A stretch of DNA of 64,000 nt from Elusimicrobiales bacterium (GTDB taxonomy: Bacteria > Elusimicrobiota > Elusimicrobia > Elusimicrobiales > Elusimicrobiaceae), in NCBI GenBank assembly GCA_041651175.1, contig JBAZJT010000007.1:1-64000 (forward strand), written 5' to 3'. Shown in pieces: positions 1-8,391 of the stretch. The translations under genes were made by a program, and so were the position numbers. Under the pieces are notes generated by a model, which worked only from the letters and a program-made list of their open reading frames with translations, was not told where the DNA came from and ran no database searches. How positions within the stretch are numbered: position 1 is the first letter of the stretch; every line of letters starts with the position of its first letter.

Positions 1-306
1 ACAGAATTCTGCGCGAAGCGGAGGAAAAAGACACGGTAAAATCAATCAAAACGGGAGGCATGGCAAAAAATATCCCGACGGAGCCACGACGAGAGATTTC
101 AGGCTCATTATTCAATTAGAAAATGCTATTCCTTAGTGTGCAAAATGCCGACAAGATGCCATCTGAACACACCTGTTAACAGTCCCGATTTTCTCATGGA
201 ATATACAATGCAAAGGAGTTATACCAAAAAAGCAAAATTGCGCTCCCACTGCGCTGTCCGGGCCGTTGCGAAAAGCGCGCGCAATTGTTGCTATAATTAA
301 AGTGAG
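1..306. other. Left-edge intergenic stretch, possible gene tail
   Basis: No complete gene is visible. Two short plus-strand frames are open from the window edge, one to a TAG near 139 and one to a TAG near 119, so the 3' end of an upstream plus-strand gene may be here, but 40 codons are too few to call it. The stretch from about 130 to 290 holds nothing I recognise. A TATAAT hexamer lies at 292-297, directly before the kinase gene. Confidence 0.3.
266..297 (+). promoter_or_regulatory. Putative promoter of the WD40 kinase gene
   Basis: A perfect TATAAT at 292-297 lies only 9 bases before the ATG at 307. A weak -35 match (TTGCGA, 266-271) is 20 bases upstream of it, longer than the usual 17. 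If this is the real -10 box, the transcript would start almost at the ATG and be leaderless, which fits the lack of a purine-rich ribosome binding site there. The alternative is a chance match with a start codon further downstream. Confidence 0.4.
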
Positions 307-3300
307 ATGATGCGTGTAATCGCGCCGGTCAAACCGCTGCTGAAATCCGGCAGGGCTCTCGCCCTGATGGCGGGGGCGCTTTTGTATTCCTGTTCCGCGT
401 TCGCCGCGCAGGAAGCGCCTTTCAAAACCCTTTCCGGCCATGCCGGCGGGGTCTGGGCCGTCGCTTTCTCCAGCGACGGGAAATATCTGGCCTCCGCCGG
501 ACAGGACAGCGCTGTCATCATCTGGGACGCGGCGTCTTTTTCGCAGTTGAAGGCCCTGCGCAGGCACACAAAACCGGTTACCTCCCTGTCTTTTTCGCCC
601 AACGGGAAATATCTGGCTTCCGCCGCGCGGGACAACAGCGTCGTCATCTGGCGCACCGATATAATGGATGCCGCCGTTACGGTAAAGGCGCATACCAAGT
701 CTGTTCTGGCGGCGGCTTTCTCGCCGGACGGGAAATATCTGGCCTCCGCCGGAATGGACGGGACCGTGCGCGTTTTCCGCAGCATAATTTTCAGGCCTGT
801 GAACGTTATTACCGAGACGGCAAAGCCGTTCTGCATCGCCTTCTCCCCGGATTCGCAGCTGCTGGCCGCAGGCGGCGAGGACGGCGCGCTGCGCCTCTAC
901 GACGGGCGCACATTCAAACTGGTCAAGTCCGCCGCCGCGCAGCCGGATTATGTGTGGGCCGCGGCGTTTTCTCCGGACGGGAAATACCTGGCCACCGCGG
1001 GCAGGGACGGCTCCGTCAGGGTCTGGGCGATGCCGGATTTGACTCTTGCCGCCTCCATGCCCGGGGACGGCAAACCAGTCGCCGCGCTGGCGTTTTCGCC
1101 CGACGGGAAATATCTGGCCTCTGCCGGGGAGGGTAAAATCGTAACCCTCTGGCTGGCGGGGGATTTCAAGCCCGCGCTTACATTGCCCGGTCATGAAGCC
1201 GCCGTGGGCGCGCTGGCATTCTCGCCGGACGGCAGATACCTCGTCTCCGGCGGGGAGGACAAGACGGTGCGCGTCTGGCAGGTTCCAACGCCGGCACAGC
1301 TGGCGCATCAGCCTCCCGCCCCGGCTGCCGCCGCGCCTCAGCCGAAAAAAACCGAGGAGCCGGACCCCTCCCGCAAAAACATAGACGAGGGAAACCGGCT
1401 GCTGACTTTTTCCGCGCTGGAGCTTAAATCCAATTCCGCCGCGCGCGAGCAGTTCCGCCAGGCCCTTTCCATAAAGGAAAGCGCCGAGGCGCGCGACGGT
1501 TTCAACCGCGCCGACAGAATGGTGCGCAAGGGCTACACTTTGGCGGGCGAGGCTGCGGGAGGCCTGCTTCTGGCGCTGGGGGCCGCGATTTTCGCGCTGC
1601 TGCGGCGCAGGAAAAAGGCCGCGCCGGATAAAGCCGCCTCCGGCGATAAAATTCAGAAGCTGCTTGCTTCAGGCAAGGCCGGGGCCGCATTGAAGGCCTG
1701 GCGGGAATATGCCGCCTCCGGCGGCGACCCGGCCGAAATAGCGGAGGAAACGCTGTTCGGGCTTTTTGACAAAAATTCCGTTTGGGATTCGCTTGAGAAA
1801 GACGCGCTTCCGGCGAAGTATTGCTGCGCTTTCTCCAGAAAACTGCTTGCCGCCGGCAATATGGGCGCGGCGTGGCTGATGTTTTCCAAATTCAGGGCTG
1901 GCTATTCGGAACCGTATATCCCGGCCCTTATAAGCGAGGAAGAGACGCTCAAACTATACGCCTCCTCCCCTTCACCCGCCGCCATAGACAAGGAACCCAT
2001 ATCTCCCGCCGGCGCGGCGGCCTACGGCGCGCAGCTTGCCGCATACGGCAAAAAAGACGATGCCGCCGCCGTTTTGCTGCGAAAACAGGTTTTGTGCGCC
2101 GATATTCCGGCGGAGGCTGCAAAGGGCGCGGTTTCGACGCTGGTGGCGCTGGGCAAAGAAGGCGAGCTGCTGAAATTGCTGGAATCCGAAAAATGCGCGC
2201 AGGCGGTTTATTCCGCGGCGGCCTCGGCGTTTGCTTCCTCCGGCAAAAATGAAAATACGGCAAAGGTTCTGGAATTTCTGTCCGGCAAGCACGGCGCGCT
2301 GGCGCAGGGCGATGCTGAAACCCTTGTTGCCGCATGCAAGACGCTGGACAGTCTGGATAATATCCGCCTGGAGCTTATCCCCCCCGCCGCGCGGGCCGAA
2401 CTGGCGCAGGCTCTCTTTGACGCGGACAAGCCCGCCGCCGCTTTGAAGGCGCTTTCCTCCGGCGGGCGCGGAACATGGGGCGACAGCGAATACGCGCTGT
2501 GCGTGCAGCTTTATTCCAAACTGGATATGTATGATTTGGCCGAGGAAATGGCCACCTCGCTTCCTCCCGAAAAAGACGCCGGCGTTTTGCCTGAATTTTA
2601 CTACAGCCTTGCCGAATATGCCGAGCGGCAGGGCAAGCCGCTGCGCGCGCTGGAGATATACAAGCAGTTCGCCGCAAAAGGATTGGATTTCAAGGATGTC
2701 GTAACCCGCTATCCCGCGCTGCGCGACAAGCTGGCCGAGCAGGGCATACGTTTAACCAGGCCGCCCGTTCGGGAGGAGGCCGCCCTTCCGGAGGCCGCCG
2801 CCCCGCCGCAGCCAGCCGCAGAGGCAAAGCCGGAAGCCGCCCCGCGTTCCGGCAAAAAACGCAACGCGGACGAGGACACCCGCCGCGTCGCCCTGCTAAA
2901 GGGCGGCAAGATGGAGCTTATAAAGGAAATAGGCCGGGGCGGCATGGGCATAGTCTACAGCGTGTTTGACAAGACGCTTAACCGCAAGGCCGCGCTGAAA
3001 CGGATGAGGGAGGAGCTTTACATCTCCGGCAAGGAATCCGACAAGTTTCTCAACGAAGCGCGCATGGCCGCACAGCTAAGCCACCCGAACATAGTGGTGG
3101 TCTACGAAATTATAGAGCATGAGGAGATGGCCTATATCCTCTTTGAGTACATAGACGGCCAGTCGCTTCAGCAGGTGCTGGAGAGTTCGCCTTCCGGGAT
3201 GCGCTATAACGAGGCGCTGCGCATAGTGGAGCAGGTGTGCAACGGCCTTTCCTACGCGCACAATCACAACGTGATACACCGCGACCTCAAACCCTCCAAC

Positions 3301-3687
3301 ATAATGCTGGCAAAAGACGGACTGGTCAAGATAACCGATTTCGGCATAGCCCGCACCGCCAAGGACACTATCATGCGGCTTACCGGCGCCTCCACGGGCA
3401 CGCTGGCCTACATGTCGCCGGAACAGGAACTTGGCTCCTGCGATGTGCGCTCCGACATATACAGCCTCGGCGTGATGATGTACGAGATGCTCACCGGCGA
3501 CCTGCCTTTCCGCGGCCCCAATTTCTATCTGCAGAAGGAAAAGATGGTTTTCTCGCCGCCGTCGGAAATAGCGCCGGAGCTGCCGCGCGACATAGACGCC
3601 GTCATCGCCAAATGCCTGGATGCGGACCGCAGCAAGCGCTACGGCTCCGTTGACGAGCTGTTGCGCGAGCTTGTCGGCAGGCTTTGA
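307..3687 (+). CDS. Membrane Ser/Thr kinase with exported WD40 propeller
   Basis: Hanks-type Ser/Thr protein kinase of 1126 residues with an unusual layout. Residues 1-33 look like a signal peptide ending in SAFA-A. Seven WD40 repeats (about 40-335), each with a form of FSPDGKYLASAG, make one full propeller. A Pro-rich linker follows, then one membrane helix (about 410-432) with a basic stop-transfer RRRKK, a helical TPR-like region (about 450-830), and the kinase domain at the C-terminus. The kinase looks catalytically complete: GRGGMG loop 876-881, Lys898, HRDLKPSN with Asp993, DFG 1011-1013 and an SPE motif after GTLAYM. The inferred topology puts the propeller outside and the kinase inside, the reverse of the common PknB order. 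Ligand and substrates are unknown. The first of two adjacent ATGs is used; the signal peptide supports this start. Confidence 0.88.
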   Translation: MMRVIAPVKPLLKSGRALALMAGALLYSCSAFAAQEAPFKTLSGHAGGVWAVAFSSDGKYLASAGQDSAVIIWDAASFSQLKALRRHTKPVTSLSFSPNGKYLASAARDNSVVIWRTDIMDAAVTVKAHTKSVLAAAFSPDGKYLASAGMDGTVRVFRSIIFRPVNVITETAKPFCIAFSPDSQLLAAGGEDGALRLYDGRTFKLVKSAAAQPDYVWAAAFSPDGKYLATAGRDGSVRVWAMPDLTLAASMPGDGKPVAALAFSPDGKYLASAGEGKIVTLWLAGDFKPALTLPGHEAAVGALAFSPDGRYLVSGGEDKTVRVWQVPTPAQLAHQPPAPAAAAPQPKKTEEPDPSRKNIDEGNRLLTFSALELKSNSAAREQFRQALSIKESAEARDGFNRADRMVRKGYTLAGEAAGGLLLALGAAIFALLRRRKKAAPDKAASGDKIQKLLASGKAGAALKAWREYAASGGDPAEIAEETLFGLFDKNSVWDSLEKDALPAKYCCAFSRKLLAAGNMGAAWLMFSKFRAGYSEPYIPALISEEETLKLYASSPSPAAIDKEPISPAGAAAYGAQLAAYGKKDDAAAVLLRKQVLCADIPAEAAKGAVSTLVALGKEGELLKLLESEKCAQAVYSAAASAFASSGKNENTAKVLEFLSGKHGALAQGDAETLVAACKTLDSLDNIRLELIPPAARAELAQALFDADKPAAALKALSSGGRGTWGDSEYALCVQLYSKLDMYDLAEEMATSLPPEKDAGVLPEFYYSLAEYAERQGKPLRALEIYKQFAAKGLDFKDVVTRYPALRDKLAEQGIRLTRPPVREEAALPEAAAPPQPAAEAKPEAAPRSGKKRNADEDTRRVALLKGGKMELIKEIGRGGMGIVYSVFDKTLNRKAALKRMREELYISGKESDKFLNEARMAAQLSHPNIVVVYEIIEHEEMAYILFEYIDGQSLQQVLESSPSGMRYNEALRIVEQVCNGLSYAHNHNVIHRDLKPSNIMLAKDGLVKITDFGIARTAKDTIMRLTGASTGTLAYMSPEQELGSCDVRSDIYSLGVMMYEMLTGDLPFRGPNFYLQKEKMVFSPPSEIAPELPRDIDAVIAKCLDADRSKRYGSVDELLRELVGRL

Positions 3688-3815
3688 ATTTGACCGGCTG
3701 CCGCCTCGTAAAATAGCGGCGGGATGAAACGGCGCCGGTATTTTCCACAGCCCCGCCTCATTCCGCCGCGATATTTAAAACTCGGGATGCTGAATCGCCG
3801 ACTATGGCTGCCAGC

Positions 3816-3948
3816 GCCATGGCTTGGATGCGTTCCTCTACACCGGCTGCCAGCACGTTAGAACCCACAAGAAGGCTTGGCGGCGCAGCCAGCATCATCC
3901 CAGAGACTGGGGACACTTAGTCCGAAGGCGCTAGTTGCGGCCATATAT
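3816..3948 (-). pseudogene. Decayed tandem copy of the neighbouring gene's 3' end
   Basis: This stretch aligns with about 3968-4118, the C-terminal coding part of the next gene, with small indels. Shared blocks include CTACACCGGCTGCCAGCA and CTTAGTCCGA. On the minus strand, fragments of the same protein (AFGLS, then LAAGVEER) can still be read but in different frames, so the copy is broken. The stop codon of the neighbouring gene (3931-3933) lies inside this copy, so the duplication has rewritten the end of that gene. The rest of 3688-3930 shows no gene. Confidence 0.65.
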
Positions 3949-4662
3949 GCGAGGCAGGCCTTCGGCGCCCCATGGCTTAGAGAAGTTCCTTCCTTCTACA
4001 CCGGCTGCCAGCATGGGACCACCCGCAATAAGGCTCGGCACCGAAGCCAGCATCGCACCACTGACGGCACTTCCGGTGGGGAAACTTAGTCCGAGGGCGC
4101 CAGCTGCGGCCACATATCCGGCGACACCTGCGCCTACTACACCCACCGCTGAGAGAGCTAACCCCGCGGCTATCATAGTTTTGGGGTGTTTTCTCCCCAT
4201 CTCAGTAAGTTTGTCCATGGCTTTGTCCATTACGCGCGTAGCCTTGCCTATTATGCTCTTGTTGCGTGAAGCTGCCTCATTGGACGCTCCCGCCACACCA
4301 CTGCTATCAGCCGCATGGGCTTTGCCGATAGGATTCAGACTGCTGAGAGAGAACTTTCTTTTACCGTTACTCTCGCTGCTGGCGGATTTCAAAGCCGGAA
4401 CAGCCATCGCCATCTTTTTGCTGCCGGTGCGGGAACGGGCTATCGCCGCCGCGCTGAACCGTCTGGCCGATTTTGAGCGCGAGGAGGAGCCTCCCCCCAT
4501 GTAAACGCCGCCGCTTCCGTCGCCTGAGCGCGACGAAAACCTGGAATTGCCCGCAGATTCTCTGAACTTAAGGCCGCTGCCCGCCTTGTCGCTTTCCAGC
4601 CCGGCGAACGCGCTGCCGCATATCATCATTCCCGCCAGAAAACATGCTGTCAACTTTTCCAT
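3931..4662 (-). CDS. Secreted protein of unknown function, paralogue A
   Basis: I do not recognise a family. The 243-residue product starts with a signal peptide (MEKLTACFLAG to SAFA), followed by a Ser/Arg/Gly-rich segment nearly identical to the next gene's first 90 residues. A low-complexity middle and a Gly/Ala-rich hydrophobic C-terminal stretch follow, which may be a membrane hairpin. The ATG at 4662 was chosen over an upstream ATG because it aligns with the paralogue's start and has GGAGAG 8-9 bases upstream. The last ten residues come from a junction with a tandem duplicate read in another frame, so the C-terminus is probably not ancestral. Confidence 0.6.
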   Translation of the reverse strand: MEKLTACFLAGMMICGSAFAGLESDKAGSGLKFRESAGNSRFSSRSGDGSGGVYMGGGSSSRSKSARRFSAAAIARSRTGSKKMAMAVPALKSASSESNGKRKFSLSSLNPIGKAHAADSSGVAGASNEAASRNKSIIGKATRVMDKAMDKLTEMGRKHPKTMIAAGLALSAVGVVGAGVAGYVAAAGALGLSFPTGSAVSGAMLASVPSLIAGGPMLAAGVEGRNFSKPWGAEGLPRIYGRN

Positions 4663-4738
4663 AATCGCGCTCTCCATTCGGCACAGGACGATACAACCGC
4701 ATTTGCTTGGACAGTGTGCCGACATCTATTCGTCCGTC

Positions 4739-5452
4739 TTAATACTTGGATGCGACAGCCGAAACCTGTTTCAAAGCTTTGTCAATCGCAGCGCTATCGG
4801 CAACTTTCCTGGCTGCTATGCGCGTAAGGTCTTCATTCACTACCTTGTCTATCCATTTGGCAAGCTTGCTGATTTGCCCCGATTGCTCGGCAATTTGGCT
4901 CGATTGCTGGGCAATTGTTGTACGCGCTTTGCTAAGTTCCTTGGCCGCCGCTGCGCCTGCCGCCAGTTTCCCTTGCAGCTTAATAGCTCCGTATCCCCCC
5001 ACCGCGGCGGCTGCGGCTAATGCGGCTCCCAGCAGGACTTTCTTTCCCGTGGGGCTGGTCGCGGCTTTGGCCGCTTTTGAAGCGAGGTTGCGCACAGCCG
5101 CCCCCGCCCTTGAGAAAATGGACGGCTTGCCGCCCGACTCATTGGATGCGGAGCTGGCAGACGCCTGCTGCGTTTTAGCAAGAGCCGGCACTTCCATCGC
5201 CAGCTTTTTGCTGCCGGTGCGGGAGCGGGATATCTCGGACGCGCTGAACCGTCTGGCCGATTTTGAGCGCGAGGAGGAGCCTCCCCCTATGTAAACGCCG
5301 CCGCTTCCGCCGCCTGAGCGCGACGAGAACCTGGAACTGCCCGCCGATTCCCTGAATTTAAGGCCGCTGCCCGCCTTGTCGCTTTCCAGCCCGGCGAACG
5401 CGCTGCCGCAGACCATTATGATTGCCGCGAAACATGACATCAGCTTATTCAT
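4739..5452 (-). CDS. Secreted protein of unknown function, paralogue B
   Basis: A 237-residue product with a clear signal peptide (MNKLMSCFAAI to SAFA). Residues 18-90, including GLESDKAGSGLKFRESAG and the SSSRSKSARRFSAS segment, are almost the same as in paralogue A. The remainder differs: a short hydrophobic Ala/Gly-rich segment (about 130-160), then a helical region with repeated QSSQIAEQ-like heptads that looks like a coiled coil. The start has a strong AAGGAGG at the right spacing. It lies 76 bp upstream of paralogue A on the same strand, so the two are probably co-transcribed. Function unknown; a cell-surface role is only a guess from the signal peptide. Confidence 0.65.
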   Translation of the reverse strand: MNKLMSCFAAIIMVCGSAFAGLESDKAGSGLKFRESAGSSRFSSRSGGGSGGVYIGGGSSSRSKSARRFSASEISRSRTGSKKLAMEVPALAKTQQASASSASNESGGKPSIFSRAGAAVRNLASKAAKAATSPTGKKVLLGAALAAAAAVGGYGAIKLQGKLAAGAAAAKELSKARTTIAQQSSQIAEQSGQISKLAKWIDKVVNEDLTRIAARKVADSAAIDKALKQVSAVASKY

Positions 5453-5918
5453 ACCTCACCGCCTCCTTGTCCCGCCAACCGATTTTTTGTCTTCACGCAG
5501 TAGTCTAGCAGGGATTCTTCATTTTTTCAGGGGCCAAAGGACCCATACGGTCGCTACGACACACCCGTTTTTTGAAAAGCTGTGGTGTGCTTGCCCGGAA
5601 ATCGCAGTTGAGTAGCGGAATTCGACGAAAAATGGCTTCGCATCTCCGGCACAAAAAAGTGTTTACAGGCCTGCGGGCCTGCTCGCACTTTTTTGTGCCG
5701 AATCTGCTTCGCCCTTTTTCGTCTCGGTTCTCGCTATCAACTGCGATTTCCGGGCTTGCAAACGACAACGGCAGGCAAAACGTTGCAAATGGCCTGAGCC
5801 GGTGTTTTTCTTTTTTTGCGCCCGCAGTGTTTCGTGTGGTTCGTGTGTTTCGTGGTTAAAAGTCGTTGAGCCTGTCTAGCCTATAACAATGCCGGTTTTC
5901 CCAGACAGTAAAATCAAC
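5453..5918. other. Gene-free stretch holding an inverted-repeat element
   Basis: No convincing gene. It contains the upstream region of paralogue B, a long inverted-repeat element (5593-5755), and at 5831-5855 a short imperfect tandem repeat built on TTCGTG (three units of about 8-10 bases). No clear terminator for the phosphonate operon, which ends at 5919, is visible here. Confidence 0.6.
5593..5755. repeat. Long nested inverted repeat, element 1
   Basis: The outer arms 5593-5611 and 5737-5755 are a perfect 19-bp inverted repeat (GCCCGGAAATCGCAGTTGA). An inner perfect 15-bp inverted repeat sits at 5647-5661 and 5686-5700 (CGGCACAAAAAAGTG), with a further small GC hairpin in its loop. Between the arms are segments shared with the element at 48892-49053, notably CGAAAAAT plus GCTTC on the left and CTTTTTCG, CTCGG, TCTCGC on the right. 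It could be a non-autonomous mobile element, a structured RNA or a cruciform site; no transposase is nearby. Confidence 0.75.
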
Positions 5919-6827
5919 TTATCCGGGAGCAAGTCTATAGCCCGTTTTCTCCCCCATTTTCACCAGTGTTTCTATGCCCTCGCGGGAGCGCAACGCTATA
6001 TCCGCGTCAACTTCCGCCATACCTGCTGCCAGAACCAGTATTACGGTTGACGCGCCGAATTCAAAATATCCTTTTTCCTCGCCCCTTGAAAAGGAGCCGC
6101 CCTCCGGCTTTGACTGGCATATTTTCCCCACCCGCATCGCGCCGACATCAATATGGACGACGTCGCCGAAATTTTCGGTTTCCAGCACGCACAGTTCGCG
6201 GTAATTCACCTCAAAGACGGGCGCGCCGCTTGAGAGGCACAACGGATGCACCGAATGCAGCCTGCCGCCCAGCCTGCGGACGGGGCCGTGCCACCCGTTG
6301 TCTACATAGCAGAAGCGGTGATAGTCCGCCGGCGCCAGCCGGAACACCAGGCACAGCCCGCCCTGATATTTGCCGGCAAGCGTATTGTCCCCCAGCAGCG
6401 CGCGCACGGAAATGGCGCGCCCCTTTACCGGAACGGCGGTATCCCCGTCCAGCCGGTAGGCCAGCAGCCGCCCGTCGCAGGGCGCTATCAGCGCGGCGGG
6501 ATTTTGGTCCACGGGGCGCAGCCCCGGCTTTAGCCTGCGCGTGAAAAACTCGTTGAAATCGCGGTACTGGTCCGGCGGCTTTTCCGCCTCGTCTGCGCGG
6601 ACGCCGTAGGTTTTGATGAAAGCCTCTATCCCGGCCCGGCTGGATTTGGTCCGCTGGAAAAACCCGTAAATTTTTGAATAGTAAATCCGGCTGTAGAGCA
6701 GCCATGTCAGCAGCCGCCCGAACCAGTGGCCGTAATGGAACAGCAGGAAATTGCCCTTGAAAACGGTTTCCTCCGTCATCTTGCCGGAGGCGCGGTCAAA
6801 AAGCGGTATGCGTGGATTTACAGCCAT
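5919..6827 (-). CDS. psd: Phosphatidylserine decarboxylase-like protein
   Basis: Pyruvoyl-dependent decarboxylase of the PSD family, which turns phosphatidylserine into phosphatidylethanolamine at the inner membrane. The 302-residue length fits type II PSDs, as do CDGR (117-120), ADYHRF (167-172) and the IDVGAMRVGKI stretch (226-236). Self-cleavage normally occurs before the Ser of GGST or LGST; here the motif is FGAST (257-261), so the residue before Ser260 is Ala rather than Gly. The ATG at 6827 is used because it overlaps the end of the upstream gene by 10 bases and gives the family's usual length. It is the last gene of the phosphonate operon, so a phosphonate analogue as substrate is possible but unproven. 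Confidence 0.85.
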   Translation of the reverse strand: MAVNPRIPLFDRASGKMTEETVFKGNFLLFHYGHWFGRLLTWLLYSRIYYSKIYGFFQRTKSSRAGIEAFIKTYGVRADEAEKPPDQYRDFNEFFTRRLKPGLRPVDQNPAALIAPCDGRLLAYRLDGDTAVPVKGRAISVRALLGDNTLAGKYQGGLCLVFRLAPADYHRFCYVDNGWHGPVRRLGGRLHSVHPLCLSSGAPVFEVNYRELCVLETENFGDVVHIDVGAMRVGKICQSKPEGGSFSRGEEKGYFEFGASTVILVLAAGMAEVDADIALRSREGIETLVKMGEKTGYRLAPG

Positions 6828-7411
6828 ACAATCGTCAGCAGGGCAGCCACCGCCGCCAGAACCGCCCTGGCGCGCTGCGAGAGCCTCGGGATATGGAAAT
6901 CCAGTATGAACAAAAACGCCGCAGCCGCCGTTGCGGCGCGCAGCCACCATATAAAAGCGGTTGCCGGCATAAATAGCCGCGCCAGCAGCGCCGCCGGGAA
7001 AATCCATGCCGCGAATGTAACCGGCAGCCCGCGATACCCCTCCCCTCCGCCGGAGGCAGCCAGCGCGTTGAAATAAGCCAGCCGCGCCGCCGCGCAGATG
7101 CAATAGCCCGCAAGCAGCGCGGCGTCCGCCGGGGCCTGCAGCCAGAAGCCGCGCAGCAATACCGCAGGCGCAAGGCCGAAGGCGGCCATGTCCACAATGC
7201 TGTCCAGATGAAAACCGAAAGACTTCTCAAAATCCGTGCGCGCGCGGGCCTTGGCGATTGTGCCGTCGTAGAGGTCGCAGACGCCGGACCATAGCAGGCA
7301 TATTACCGCCGCCGAGGGCCGATTGGCCAGCGTGAAAAAAGCCGACAATGCCGCCAGCGCGCAGCCAGCCAGCGTCAGCGCATTGGCGGGGTTCCAGATG
7401 CCTATCACCAT
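6818..7411 (-). CDS. pssA: CDP-alcohol phosphatidyltransferase (PssA-like)
   Basis: An integral membrane enzyme of 197 residues with about six hydrophobic helices. It carries the CDP-alcohol phosphotransferase signature DG-(2)-A-K...G-(3)-D-(3)-D. Spacing between the DG and FGFHLDSIVD parts is three residues longer than the minimal motif, as in many PS synthases, and the usual AR is AK. The gene after it is psd, so the default reading is CDP-diacylglycerol-serine phosphatidyltransferase. Its place at the end of a phosphonate operon with a cytidylyltransferase raises the alternative that it joins a CMP-activated phosphonate to a lipid alcohol. It overlaps the previous gene by 7 bases. Confidence 0.82.
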   Translation of the reverse strand: MVIGIWNPANALTLAGCALAALSAFFTLANRPSAAVICLLWSGVCDLYDGTIAKARARTDFEKSFGFHLDSIVDMAAFGLAPAVLLRGFWLQAPADAALLAGYCICAAARLAYFNALAASGGGEGYRGLPVTFAAWIFPAALLARLFMPATAFIWWLRAATAAAAFLFILDFHIPRLSQRARAVLAAVAALLTIVWL

Positions 7412-8391
7412 GTGAAAGCCGCCGCCGCGCAGCCGTAGCCCACGCCGGATGCGAGAATAAGCAATTTCCGCCCGGCCCGGAGCCTGCCTTTTTCACGCGC
7501 GTCGTCCAGCGCTATCGGGATGCAGCCGGAGCCGCAGTAACCGTAGCTGCCGGCGGTGTCATGCGATATTTCATCCGGCCAGCCCAGGCGCCTGCACAAA
7601 GTTTCTATGTTCTTGCGCCGGGACTGGGTCAGAAACGCCAGTTCCACGTCTTTTGCGTCCCAGCCGGCTTTCCGCAAAGCCTTTCCGGCGACCAGCGGCC
7701 AGTTTTTGAGGTTTATGTCGCTTTTGTACGGCTCCACCGTTTTCAGATGCTGGAACCCCTGCGCCAGCGTTTCCGGCGAGAATCCCTTCCAGCTTCCCCC
7801 GGCGAAAATGCCCCAGCGCCACCAGTGGCTGCCGTCGCCGCATATGGAAAACCCGCAAAGCCCGCGCCCCTCCCCCCCGGAGGAGAGAACCACCGCCCCC
7901 GCGCTGTCGCTGAACATCAGCCGGCTCAGCACATCGTCCGGCGCAAGCGCGCGGGAGTAGAGGTTTCCCCCGGCAATCAGCACATGGCGCAGGCTTTGGT
8001 CGCAGCACATAAGGCTGTCCGCGGCAACCAGTGCCGAGACAAAGCCGGAGCAGGAGCAGTTGAGGTCAAAAAACCCCGCGTTGTGCGCGCCGGTCTCGCT
8101 CTGCACACGCGCCGCCGTAGGCGGCGAGACGAAATCCGGCGTGTCGGTAACGCAAATCAGCAGGCCTATGTCTTCCGGCGCAAGTCCGGCGGAGGCTATG
8201 GCTTTTTTTGCCGCGCGCGCCATCAGAGTGGAAACGCAGGTATCCGCGTCCGCGCGCCAGCGGACGGCAAAGCCGTTTTCCTCCGCCGCCTCAAATACCG
8301 GGGAGGACGGCTCCGCTCCGCATTCGCGGGCGATATCTTCGTTGGAAAGCCTGGTTTCGCCGAAAGCCCGCCCGGTTCCGGTTATAATCAT
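7405..8391 (-). CDS. KAS III-like protein 2, lacking catalytic His and Asn
   Basis: Thiolase-fold protein of the FabH/KAS III family, 328 residues. The nucleophile Cys114 is present in DLNCSCSGF. Aligned with E. coli FabH, the HQAN position reads TQSR (Thr255) and the HGNTSAAS position reads YGYCGSGC (Tyr285), so the His and Asn needed for decarboxylative condensation are absent. Such proteins may instead move an acyl group to an alcohol or amine; that is inference. It is a tandem paralogue of the preceding gene. The start at 8391 forms an ATGA overlap with that gene and matches its N-terminus (ITGTGRA). Confidence 0.85.
   Translation of the reverse strand: MIITGTGRAFGETRLSNEDIARECGAEPSSPVFEAAEENGFAVRWRADADTCVSTLMARAAKKAIASAGLAPEDIGLLICVTDTPDFVSPPTAARVQSETGAHNAGFFDLNCSCSGFVSALVAADSLMCCDQSLRHVLIAGGNLYSRALAPDDVLSRLMFSDSAGAVVLSSGGEGRGLCGFSICGDGSHWWRWGIFAGGSWKGFSPETLAQGFQHLKTVEPYKSDINLKNWPLVAGKALRKAGWDAKDVELAFLTQSRRKNIETLCRRLGWPDEISHDTAGSYGYCGSGCIPIALDDAREKGRLRAGRKLLILASGVGYGCAAAAFTW

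Noticed and set aside
460..1260. Regularly spaced DNA repeats as a possible CRISPR array
   Set aside because: The repeats are the conserved strands of WD40 blades in one long reading frame; spacing is about 120-130 bases and the intervening sequence codes for protein.
133..1308. Long minus-strand open frame opposite the WD40 kinase
   Set aside because: It mirrors the WD40 repeats in the opposite strand, has no ribosome binding site or family motifs, and its repeated segments are only the complement of the WD40 blades.
4746..5294. Plus-strand open frame opposite paralogue B
   Set aside because: The minus-strand frame has a signal peptide, a ribosome binding site and a paralogue; the plus-strand frame has none of these.
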